Shown piece after piece: positions 1 through 8,902 of a stretch of DNA of 20,596 nt. Source of the stretch: Pelargonium tetragonum. Its lineage: Eukaryota; Streptophyta; Magnoliopsida; Geraniales; Geraniaceae. Numbering within the stretch: the stretch's first letter is position 1; every line of letters starts with the position of its first letter. The position numbers and the translations under genes are program-made. The notes under the pieces were generated by a model. That model was not told the origin of the DNA, searched no databases, and was given only the letters and a program-made list of their open reading frames with translations. The stretch is from positions 1-20,596 of the forward strand of contig JAYMTL010000202.1 of the NCBI GenBank assembly GCA_036897445.1. Reading direction: 5' to 3'.

Positions 1-1
1 C

Positions 2-364
2 TTTCCTGAAAATGAAACGAGGCATCTTCAGATTGCTAGGTTGGACCAAACGATAGAGATTCTTTCGAGGGAGAAAAGGGCCTCTGAGATTTACAGACGC
101 TTCATGGACTACTTTATTGATAGCGACTATCGTCGGCGCAATGGGCTCCCATTTCCGGAAGAATAAAGAGAACTACGTGAAAGCTTGATTCCCTTTTTGG
201 AGGATACGTAGGCAGCCAAGACTTTGGCTCAGCGATTTTTGGCACAAGATTCTAATATACTGGATTCTTAAACTGCTCTTTTTGATGCCTTTTAGTTAGC
301 AGGGTTCTTGAAGGTTGGAATGGGACAGAGTTACTGAGTTGAGGCAAGGTCCCTTGGAAGATGA
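2..364 (+). pseudogene. Partial coding-like relic entering from the left edge, product unrecognised
   Basis: The frame starting at base 2 gives a strongly protein-like translation for about 120 codons: rich in Arg, Glu, Asp and Leu, with mixed hydrophobic and charged stretches such as REKRASEIYRRFMDYFIDSD. GC is about 45% by hand count, against about 35% in the sequence that follows. The frame is never shifted but is interrupted by six stop codons: four TAA or TAG, then two TGA. All six are codons one C-to-T change away from Gln or Arg. Intact CAA and CAG codons also occur in it. The start lies outside the window, and the coding character fades after about 364. I do not recognise the protein. 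It could be a decayed gene or organelle ORF, or an expressed gene needing U-to-C RNA editing as in hornworts, ferns and lycophytes. A code reading TAA/TAG as Gln is less likely. That it derives from coding sequence is fairly sure; its state is not. Confidence 0.55.
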
Positions 365-1697
365 CTTACGAGTATAGAGTAGAAATGTATTCATTATTAG
401 TTATTAGAGTGTTGAAGTTTGTACTAATTGTACTAAAAAGAGTAATAGTGATAATACAAAGTCTAGCTTGAAAGAAAGTCAGTGATAGTAAACACGTCAA
501 ATAGGAAACTCTATCTAACTGAGTATCGAAACTTATAGTATAAAAGCTATTATAGATAGTGGTTTTGGCAAGATTCGAATTCATTTGTACTCCCTGTTTC
601 TCGACTGGCAGTAGAGCTTTTGGGGAGTACAGCGCCCTTTTCTCAGTTTCCAATCCTATACAAAGTAGTAGAAAGGGAGGGAATTTGCTTGCTCTAGCCA
701 GTGTCCTTGAGTTCCTATGGATTTCCTCGGTTTTGGGTTAATGGAGTTCGGCAGGTAAACCCGGGCTTTAGAGCTCTACTACACTGCTGATTTTGGAAAC
801 AAAACTCAAAGCAACTCCTCTCTTTTGAGGACTTTCCAATCAAAGCCAATAAAACCAGGAATCAGGAATGCAGATCAAACCAAAGAATGCTATCTAGAAG
901 TTTTCTCCCGGTTTATATACTAAGCAATCCCCCCTAAATGACCCTTTTACTACCAGGATTTACGGTCTCTTTATTGAATTTCTCACCTTTTTTTAAGGAG
1001 TATATTGCTAGTTGTGAATCCTTTCCTTCGGAGCTTGCCCCTTTTCCTTAGTACTTCAAAAGACATCTCCCTATTTTCATTTTGACTTTTCTTACTAAAA
1101 TACAAAAAAAATTTGTAAGAACATTTACATGCGATAAAGCAGAAATTTACCTGCCAACTTCTATTTACAGGGTAAATTTTTATCTACCTTGCAAACTTAT
1201 AAGTTAAGGGAGCTCCACGAAGCTGGACAATATAAAAATTCAAGTTTTTCCTATATTTTACCCTCAAAACTCTAAAATCCAAAAAACTTTTTCTTATAGG
1301 ATTTTGGTATTATAAATTTATCGTATAAAAAACTAGTGCCTCTTAATGCTAATTTAGTTGAGTATTAAGTTAATAAGAGCTTCCCAGCGTCCTATGTCAC
1401 TTACCACCTTCCTGGATTCACAATAGTGACAAATTTTCTTTATCTAAGCTAAAATCCCGCTCAAAAGGCTTTTACTGTAGAATTATAGCTCGTGTAATCC
1501 GCATTTTATATAGCCTTGCTTATTTGTTTACAAGTACCCTGAGTAGTTTAGTCTGTAAGCTTGTTCATGAGACACTAGATTATCTTTATCTGTTTTGTAC
1601 TCTTTCAATTTCAAGTAGTGGCATTAACATCAAAAAGCTCTGTTCAACTAAAGGCAAGGTAGTTTAAACAAGAAACCAGCAAGTACTCTGAGATAAG

Positions 1698-1739
1698 GAG
1701 GCCCCTTTCGAACCTACAAGATTCGTAAAAGGGGACCTC
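1698..1739. repeat. Imperfect inverted repeat (GC-based hairpin)
   Basis: GAGG at 1698-1701 pairs with CCTC at 1736-1739, CCCC at 1702-1705 with GGGG at 1731-1734, TTT with AAA at 1728-1730, and CGAA at 1709-1712 with TTCG at 1722-1725. There are single- and two-base bulges on the right arm and a nine-base loop. The stem totals 15 pairs, eight of them G-C in the outer part, in otherwise AT-rich DNA. It has no adjoining gene and no T-run that would make it a clear terminator. It may be one of the dispersed GC-rich palindromic elements of this window or an RNA-stabilising stem-loop. Confidence 0.6.
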
Positions 1740-3514
1740 TGCTTTTCAACTACTAAAGGATGCGGATTTTACTGCCTCAACAGCGGAATTCTCTTCTTTT
1801 TATCATTAAACATATATTTATAAAGTTATCTTTCGATTTAACTGAATTCTCTTTGTCTCGTAAGTTTAACCTTCGGGAGCCCCCTCTTCTAATTAATCCT
1901 GAATAAGAAACTCAACAAAAGACAATGAAATGACAAGAATAGGGTTTGATAAACCTCTGGTATAAATATAAAAAAGGAAGATTTCACAATTATTTAAGGG
2001 GCAGCCCGTATATCAACGGAATTCACTAAAACTTAAAAGAAAGCCCTAAAAGTTTCATAGATAATATGGTTTCAAAAAGGCTCCCAAGTTTGATTTAAAT
2101 AAGGAAGTCTTTATAAGCCTATTGCTCCTGGCAAAGTCTCCCTTTATTTAAAATTTGGAAGGCAATTTCTAGACGCTCTAGCTAAAAAACTGCCCGCATA
2201 TAATCAGAGTTTCACTAGGATTACACAACTTCTACATATTAGATTGCACTTTTTTATAAGGGCAGTTATGGCCGAAAAGGTTCATCAGACTCTTAAAAGT
2301 ACATAAGAAGAATTTCTAAACCTCTGAATCCGCACGGGTATAAAAAATTTTTGTTTTGCTTTGGGTACATCCCGAGATAAATGTTGAATCTAATTCTATT
2401 TCAGTTTAGTTTTTCTTTCTTAAAGTCATACCCATACCTCCTTTTTTTTAGTGAATCCGGTTAAAGGCAATTCATGTACTCCTGTGGAAAAACCATAAAC
2501 CGCTCTCTTCATAAACCAATACGAATATCCTTGAATCTTAATTGAAACCAAATACAAATAGAGTAAGGCCTACAAGTAAGCAAATCAAATACATATTTTT
2601 TATAAAGCCTATCTTTAAAAAGGAGCTACTTATTATAGATATAGATATCCACCTAGCCTAGTACGTACCCTTTCCACAAATCTCGAACTCCACTATCACT
2701 ATAAGAGACAAACTTTTGATTACAATTTCTTTAGTTTAGTATAGCCCTAGAAAATCTCCATATCTTACTCAGTGAAGAACTACTCACCCAATTCTATTAA
2801 TAGCTAACCTATACTATAATGTTCCCTTATTAAAATATGCTTGGCATTAGGAATTTTATTTACTTTAGTCTTTCTTTCAATTTCATAAGTTAAGTACATG
2901 CGCCCCTTCTCCTTTTTCTGAGTCAAAGACTTTTTAACCAATCGAATGTAACTACCCTAACCTAAGAAAGTAACGAGCAGGTCTCTTCATAGTTATTTTG
3001 ATTGCCCTTGAACAGAGTTTTGTCCGTTATCTTATTAAGATAAAGGTAAACGTTTCCTTAGAGGTGCGTACCCGGGCGGTATATCCAAATCTTTTAAGCA
3101 TAACCCGTGTTGCGTAGAGTAATAAGGCTTCAGAATTTAGAAAAAAAATCGAGCTTTTATCTTTTTAAACAGAATTATTAACTGCTTGTTTCATAGTAAA
3201 TTCATATTTGAGGTCAGTTTGTTTACAAAAAATTGTGCAGTATCGGATCTTTCCAGTTTCGAGGTCCTATTTTATAAAGGTAACCCTGACTGTCTGTTTT
3301 AAAAGGGCAACTCATGTAACGCAGCAAAACCTTATAAATAAAAAACTTTGCTACATTCTAATTTGGTTTTTTTAACTTGAAGCTTGCTATCCTCGTTTCT
3401 AGCTAAATTTATAGCATAGCAGCTTAATCTAACACTAAAACTCACTTCTCTACTCTTCAGATTACCCCTTTTTAGTCAAAGTCCCTTAAACTGAAATATC
3501 TTTTAGTTTTCTAT

Positions 3515-3529
3515 ATAGAAAATAGAAAA
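3515..3529 (+). repeat. Short direct repeat A, copy 1
   Basis: The 15-base word ATAGAAAATAGAAAA is repeated exactly at 5144-5158. It is A-rich, so some chance recurrence is expected. I list it because the second copy lies next to copy 2 of repeat B, in the same short cluster near 5.1 kb. Confidence 0.4.
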
Positions 3530-3966
3530 AGCCCTTCTAAAGTGGAGGGACCCGTAGAACAAAGCAGGAAACTTAATCCCAACCAATACACGCGATAAAT
3601 TAAATAAGAATATCAAACTAATCGCGAATTTACTTGACTTATTTCAAATTTTTTAATCTGTTTCATTTGTTATCGTCCTTAAGAACTTTTTAGTATCAAA
3701 TCCCAGGACATTGCAACCTTTATACAAATTTGAGTTCTTCATTTCTCTATATCGCAATCTCAAGCCCTAAAGAAAAGTCTTTCATAACAGAGATTCCCTT
3801 TTCATTTGAGTAGGGTTTAGTCTATAAAGCAGTGATCACTTAAATCCTCAAATTCATTCGTTTTTCACGAGTCAAGTATTCTAAATTATAAAAAACCCGC
3901 CAACCCAGGGGTTCTCTTTTATCACCGAAGAGAAGAGAGATTGCAGTAAAAGGGAATCTCGTACTA

Positions 3967-3980
3967 TCTTTCTTAGGGAG
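3967..3980 (+). repeat. Short direct repeat B, copy 1
   Basis: The 14-base word TCTTTCTTAGGGAG recurs exactly at 5117-5130. Unlike repeat A it is of mixed composition, so an exact 14-mer recurrence within about 1.15 kb is unlikely by chance. It fits the pattern of small dispersed repeats in organelle spacers. Confidence 0.5.
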
Positions 3981-4989
3981 GCTCTGGGCTAAAAAATCAT
4001 ACCGAATTTCTTTATAAATGCTAACCAAGAAGTGGGTTCATATTCATTTCTGCTTTGTGTAGCTTAATAATTACCTCGATAAAACTCAAGTTTTTTACAC
4101 AGCCCTAGCCCGAGTTTGAGTTATTAGTGTATTAATAAACTAAATATAGATATAGACAAGAGTTTTTTTAGAAAAGTATATAAGTAATAGGCCCTTTAAA
4201 GTCAGTGAAAACCCAAATACGGAAAAGACTCCTTAAGCTTTAGACGCATAAACTTCCTCTAAATCGAAAGAGAGGGTTTTGCAACAAAAAAGCTTGGGGA
4301 TTTCTGTATCCTTTTTATAGATTTAACAGCTAAATCTTATTATATTAAGAAGTTTGTTTTGGCTTTTTTCTTTACTCCCGCAAAGCTCGATATTTTTGTT
4401 TAAAGCTGTAAAGGTCTTTTAGGCTAGTTAAAGCCCGGTAAATCAAAAGTCTGAAATGAAAAAAGAGGACCCGCAAGGCTTGTTAAACGAAAGAATATCT
4501 TAAGATTTTGACCCCCTCCTGTTATAAGTAAGAAATCAAACTGCTAAATTAGATTGAATTACTCTTTTGAAAGCCCCTAATTACATTTACTATATAGTAT
4601 AGGGTCTCGTAAGTACAAAACAACAGGAAACTCTTGAGCAGCCCTCGGGTCTGACCTTGATTTTTTAGGGAATCCTGCTTCCGAGAGTTTTGTAGAGAGC
4701 CTTTCCTATCAATTTTCTTTCTTATACCTACCCCCTTTTTGTTCTGTCTGTACTTTATTGGAATCTCTTATAGTATAACTTTAAAAGATTTACTATATAC
4801 ACTATACAGTGGGAAAAATTGAAACTAACACAATATCGAGAGGGCCTTTTTAAGAAATTTTCAGGAGCTATGAAAGTCGAGATTCAGATCAGAATAATAA
4901 GGCAATTTTTTTAATGCTTTTTATTCTTGAACTTTTAAAAACTCTTGGTAATTCGTGTGAAAGATAGATAATTTGGGGAATTCTTATCA

Positions 4990-5119
4990 AGGGAGTCTCA
5001 TAGCAGGATTCGAACCCGCGGTTTTTCAGTTGAATAAATTCGCTACGTTTTACTGGATTTCAGCAAGGGCTTTAACAGACAAGTAACCTTATTTTCATAA
5101 CTCGGTCATACTAGACTCT
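4990..5119 (-). pseudogene. tRNA-like relic with an intact T-arm
   Basis: On the minus strand there is a good T-arm (GCGGG, loop TTCGAAT, CCTGC; about 5002-5018). It is followed directly by TATGAGA, which can pair six of seven positions with TCTAGTA about 110 bases upstream. A D-arm-like ACC/GGT follows that 5' strand. The total span of about 120 bases is too long for an ordinary tRNA, even one with a long variable arm, and I cannot place a convincing anticodon arm. It is best read as a decayed or rearranged tRNA gene. Chance assembly of the outer pairing around a genuine-looking T-arm is possible. The identity of the parent tRNA is unknown. Confidence 0.3.
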
Positions 5120-5130
5120 TTCTTAGGGAG
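5117..5130 (+). repeat. Short direct repeat B, copy 2
   Basis: Exact copy of the 14-base word at 3967-3980. In both places GGGAG is followed by S-CT (GCT in copy 1, CCT in copy 2), so the similarity extends slightly beyond the exact match. Confidence 0.5.
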
Positions 5131-5143
5131 CCTTTCTTTTATA

Positions 5144-5158
5144 ATAGAAAATAGAAAA
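5144..5158 (+). repeat. Short direct repeat A, copy 2
   Basis: Exact copy of the A-rich 15-base word at 3515-3529. It lies only 13 bases from copy 2 of repeat B. The two first copies are about 450 bases apart, so the pair was not duplicated as one block. Confidence 0.4.
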
Positions 5159-5869
5159 GCACACTTTCAGTCGATCAAAAAGGGACTTTTTCTTAAAAGT
5201 TCTTGTTCATGAACTTAAAGCAATTCAGCTAAAAAATGACTTATTTGAACCCGTGGTAAAAGTCTTCCTTACACGTTAATTATTTACCCCGTATATACTT
5301 GATTAAATGAAAATAGTGAGCTCATGAGCGCCCTATAACTCTAAGACAATAGATCTTAATTTATTAAAAGATCCCTACCTTGAAGTAGACTCGCACCTTT
5401 TTTTTCTTTACAAACGGGAATTTCCTATATTTTGACTCTCTATTTTGGCCCTTTACTTACCAAAATAACTGAATTAACTAGAATAGGGATCCGTGGATAT
5501 GGAATTTCCCAAGCATTTTCGGGTTTATAGGATAGTAGAGTCTTGTGTGTAAGGATAAATGAAATCCCGTAATTATTTAATATAATAAAAGTAGTATCTT
5601 TAGAAAGATGAGAATCTTACGAATGTGTACGAGTCTAAAGGTCTGCTTTTTTGATATGAGGCTCTTTTTGTATTTATTGAGTGCTGACAAAAAAGGTGTG
5701 AGTCCAAACCCTGACTTAAAACCTTGTTTATTACAAAGGTTTCTAGCAAGCCTCCCTTGGAATAAGCGGTTTCTTATACAACTAGGATGAAATGTGAGTT
5801 TTAAAGATTCCCTTTAGCTTCAAGGTTTGTAGGGACTTCATCCTTTTGCGAGGTTCATTTAGGGATTAT
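5159..5869. other. AT-rich spacer downstream of trnW
   Basis: No gene is seen. In plastids and often in plant mitochondria trnP(UGG) follows trnW on the same strand. Its T-arm and anticodon arm were looked for here (minus strand) and are not present. A 60-codon open frame at 5608-5790 is not protein-like enough to call. One T-loop-like word (minus strand, about 5238-5250) has no matching stem. Confidence 0.55.
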
Positions 5870-5943
5870 CGCACTCTGTAGGATTTGAACCCACGACATC
5901 GGGTTTTGGAGACCCACGTTCTACCGAACTGAACTAAAAGTGC
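5870..5943 (-). tRNA. trnW(CCA): tRNA-Trp(CCA), plastid type
   Basis: The minus strand folds into a complete cloverleaf of 73 bases plus a G discriminator. The acceptor stem is GCACTTT with AGAGTGC (seven pairs, one G-T), and the D-arm is GTTC/GAAC. The anticodon stem encloses the loop CTCCAAA with anticodon CCA, and the T-arm is GTGGG, loop TTCAAAT, CCTAC. The sequence closely matches the plastid trnW of green plants as I recall it, including the D-loop AGTTCGGT and the CTCCAAAACCC anticodon region. It keeps the GTGGG form on the 5' side of the anticodon arm that I associate with plastid-derived mitochondrial trnW. Relative to the usual plastid sequence, pair 3:70 is A-T instead of G-C, a compensated change, so the gene looks functional. 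No CCA is encoded, as expected for plant organelles. It stands alone: trnP is not alongside. Confidence 0.95.
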
Positions 5944-6919
5944 TTACGATAAAGTCTTCGTTATAGATAGCTACTTAAAAAAATACTTACAACAACTAGC
6001 AGAACCCTCTTAAAAGAAAGTAGGATGAATTTTAGTAGAAAATCTCTTTAAAAACCCTTCCCTTAAGAATTGATAACAAGCTAATAATAACTACACCTCG
6101 ACCTAAGAAGTTCCTAAAAGGTTGACCTTTTTTCGAAACTTCTACTTTTTGTATACTAAGCACAAACTTGTAATTTAAGTATCCTTGAAAAGTTATGGGC
6201 TTGAATCAAATTATAAGTTTCAGTAAAAGTTGAGGTTATGCCTGATAGCTAATATTTACTCATTCAAAACCCGCACTAGCACTTCTAAGGTTAACTGCGA
6301 GAGCTTTACAAAGTCCCGATAAAAGACCCGATTTTGACTTAATTCACTTTTTTTGAGCCTTAAACTTCTTTATTAAAGTCTGACTCTTAAGGTAAGGGAC
6401 GCTTCTTTTTTGCGCAAGTAAGACCCGTGTACCCTAACCAAAAGGGAGCCCTTTCCCCTACTGTACTACATTTTTGAATAGAAGATTTTTTAACTCGGTA
6501 TAAAATTTTACTACAGCAAGTTGAGACAATCCTTTTTGTTTGTTTTGCAAGTTACCCAAAAGTTTGCTAGTCAAATAGTAATTACGTAACATCGAAGGCG
6601 GGCTATCTAATAGTAAACTCTTAATTAATAGACTGCATCATTGAGATACACTCATTTATAAAAGATTCGGCACAAAAAAACCTATATTAAGTTTCTTACA
6701 AATTTTCTATGACACAAAGGGGTCCCCCGTAAATGAACTTTATGGAGCTCCCAGGCTTAGTTGGAAAGAACCTTATGCAACTAAACTAGAATTCTTGGAT
6801 CTTCTTCTTAATAGAACCAAACTCTTACTTTTTCTAAATATGAGGCTAGTGTAGTCCTCAAGGTATTCGTCTAGTTGATAAAATTTGTTATAGTCAACAG
6901 ATATATAACCAAAACTTAG
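5944..6919. other. AT-rich spacer upstream of trnW
   Basis: No gene is seen. It contains an AAAGGG/CCCTTT mini-palindrome at 6441-6454, GGAGCTCC near 6744, and GGGG-T-CCCC at 6719-6727. I could not find a convincing promoter for trnW immediately upstream (to the right) of the gene. Confidence 0.5.
6441..6454. repeat. GC mini-palindrome with AAAGGG/CCCTTT arms
   Basis: Two perfect six-base arms are separated by AG. This is one of about a dozen GGG-NN-CCC cores found by eye in the window, and among the more extended ones. Confidence 0.5.
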
Positions 6920-7045
6920 TCGCTTAGGGGTTAAGAGTCTATCGTGCTTGTCAAGTCAAGAATCTAATAGTAGTCTAATGTTTCCTATATTTTTTTATAG
7001 ATTCTTTTTCTAAAGTAAAAGCAAGGGTTCGAATCTCGCGGGATG
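6920..7045 (+). other. tRNA-like fragment and 9-bp hairpin
   Basis: A D-arm-like CTTA-GGGGT-TAAG (about 6923-6935) is followed by a nine-base inverted repeat, 6958-6966 with 6998-7006, enclosing a 31-base loop. Then comes a T-loop word GGGTTCGAATC near 7025-7035, flanked by stems that no longer pair well. The order resembles a tRNA with an insertion or a very long variable arm, but I find no acceptor pairing and no sure anticodon. It may be a decayed tRNA gene or a coincidence. The hairpin itself is plain in the sequence. Confidence 0.2.
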
Positions 7046-7334
7046 AGATCCTTCTTTTCCTAGATTTTCATTTTAAGGGGGCCCCTAGTCAAGAGTGTGC
7101 AAGTAAGGACGAATTCATTATTGAAAGCAAAGGAAATAGGGCAAGGTTATCTTATCTAAAGTATATGCTTAACACATTTTTGCTTTGCTCAGGACAGATT
7201 ACCTTAAGGTTGGACGTGAGTAAATAGACATAATTTTGAAGTATAATCAATTCATCTATTTCAGCATTTTTCTTTCCTAGTTTATCCCTTTCCATTTGCT
7301 ATCCATTTAGATACTCTCAAAAAGTAAATATACG

Positions 7335-7344
7335 AGGGATCCCT
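7335..7344. repeat. Perfect 10-bp palindrome AGGGATCCCT
   Basis: Self-complementary ten-base word and a member of the GGG-NN-CCC group. It lies in the cluster between 7.0 and 7.9 kb. Confidence 0.5.
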
Positions 7345-8372
7345 TGGAAGTTTTTTCTGTAGCGTCTATGCATATCATAACACGCGCTACTGTGGTCTTT
7401 TTATACATACTAATACATAGGAAAGTAGGAATCGAAAAGGGCCCCTATGAGTTTAACTCAAAAGTGAAAACCTACTTTCTTTTGTAAATACGAGTTTTTA
7501 ATTCCCCCTTTGATTACAATATATTGCCATTAAATGACTGCCGGGGACAAACCTTACTACTCAAAAGTTCAGAGGAATCTTGGACTTAAACCCCGTACCT
7601 ATACGTAAGAGTGTTTTATGACAATAAATAGAATCCCAAGAATGAAGATTCAGCGTTATTAAAAAGAATATCCCTTTATTGTTTATTTACGCGTAGTATC
7701 ATATACTCTCGTTAATAGGGGGCCCTTATAGGGTACACCAGGTGCCCGGCTCAAGTTAAGTAATTGAAATCCAAGCAAGATAACTCGGTAAATGAATAAG
7801 ATTGTCATACTTTTTAACATTCCTTTCATATCATATTGATACGCAATTCTACTCCCAAAAACTACATACATACAAGGGTGGGGCCCCGGGATAAGCAAAT
7901 AACGCTCTCTAGATCCCTTTATAAAAAGAAAAATTTGAGACCGTATAATAAGTTACTGCTCCGGATACTCGAATTCCCTATTAGATTTTTTAAACCCCTC
8001 TTTAATGGACGTTTCCATGCGTTTGAACTTGCATTAATTAAGAAACCTTAAAAAGGGGGCAAAGTTCTACTGGTTCTCTCCCATTCAAATTTCCGTATGC
8101 GTTAACTTTTGTTTGGCTTTTCAGATAGTCCTTACTCGAAATACAAAGTTCGTTGATAGTATTAAGCGGAATCCCAAGGAGCTTTTATATTCAATGCTAA
8201 ATCGGATTTAGTACAAGGGCGCTGCTTGTAATTTTAGGAACTCTCATAAATTAGAAGACTTTTTTACTTATACATGGAGTTCTTTCCAGGATCCTTTTTT
8301 TTTAATATATCTGTTCATTATTAGTCTTAGTCGGTAGACAGGTTTTTTTATCTTTATATACGTAACGTAAGA

Positions 8373-8381
8373 CGTAAGAGA
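8373..8381 (+). promoter_or_regulatory. Match to plant mitochondrial promoter motif CRTAAGAGA
   Basis: CGTAAGAGA is an exact match to the nonanucleotide described for many dicot mitochondrial promoters. It is preceded by two more CGTAA units (8361-8370) and, further upstream, by a T/A-rich stretch that could serve as the AT box. There is no recognisable gene downstream. By rough calculation about 0.4 exact matches are expected by chance in both strands of this window, so this may be fortuitous. A one-mismatch form (TATAAGAGA) occurs at 2700-2708. Confidence 0.25.
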
Positions 8382-8823
8382 AAAGGGCTCTACATTAAGC
8401 TCCCTTTCCTATTTTAAGATAAGCCGCTTATACCCAGTTTTCATATCTAAAGTCAAACTCAGTCTAAATTTATATGGAAACCCCTTGTTAGAACTCCTTT
8501 TAAGGGTTCCTTTATGCAAGTGTTAAAGCTTTTTCTTCTCTTTTACATGCTGTAGTACTCCAGGGGACCTCCCACTTTTTATTTGAATAAGAAGTAAGAT
8601 AATTTATACGTACAGAAGGAGTACGACAGGCAGGGATTTTGAAAATCTTTGGTAAACACTTTGATTTTGTTTGAGAAAGTTACATATAAATTGTAAGACC
8701 TTTCTATTGTACAAGATTTTTTTTAGGAAATTTCCTATATCATACCGGAACTCCTCACCAAGATCTACCCTAATATTATTAATTAATAGTAAGCTACTCA
8801 AGAATGAAATTCTTATTATATAT

Positions 8824-8902
8824 AGATATGACAAGATTTGAACCTAACTTTCTTATAACTTGAGCAGCCACTTTACCATAAAAAGGAGTGTTCAATCATA
8901 CT
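8824..8902 (-). pseudogene. Degenerate tRNA-like sequence
   Basis: The minus strand has a T-arm-like TTAGG, loop TTCAAAT, CTTGT, followed by CATATCT. The latter pairs with AGTATG at the other end if one base is bulged. A D-arm-like CACT/AGTG lies between. The overall length of 79 bases is right for a tRNA. The anticodon stem cannot be formed and the T-stem has mismatches, so it is not a functional gene as written. It is a possible tRNA relic, parent unknown, with chance similarity the main alternative. Confidence 0.25.

Larger units (their letters stand above)
365..4989. other. AT-rich spacer without a recognisable gene
   Basis: No frame here shows sustained coding character. The overlapping open frames at 366-653 (minus) and 559-741 (plus) are short, contradict each other and match nothing I know. 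The stretch carries a good hairpin at 1698-1739, scattered GC-rich words of the GGG-NN-CCC type (for example 1875-1882), and the first copies of two short repeats (3515-3529 and 3967-3980) that recur near 5.1 kb. Otherwise it is low-GC DNA rich in TA, TAG and CTA with homopolymeric A and T tracts. I see no tRNA, rRNA or intron core in it. Confidence 0.6.
7046..8823. other. Spacer with clustered GC mini-palindromes
   Basis: No gene is supported. Opposing open frames of 71 codons at 7683-7898 (minus) and 7836-8051 (plus) overlap, and neither is recognisable. GC-rich palindromic cores cluster here: 7077-7085, 7335-7344, 7439-7444, 7718-7725 and 7880-7887. That is five within about 800 bases, in DNA of low GC content. 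A promoter-like motif lies at 8373-8381. Confidence 0.5.

Noticed and set aside
366-741. Overlapping open frames of 95 (minus) and 60 (plus) codons
   Set aside because: They overlap on opposite strands, have low-complexity Thr/Ser/Ile/Leu-rich or unremarkable translations, and frames this long are expected by chance at this GC content.
5608-5869. Possible trnP(UGG) next to trnW
   Set aside because: The expected anticodon arm and T-arm of plastid-type trnP are absent downstream of trnW.
7683-8051. Opposing 71-codon open frames
   Set aside because: Mutual shadows with non-standard starts; no recognised motif and no continuation beyond the stops.
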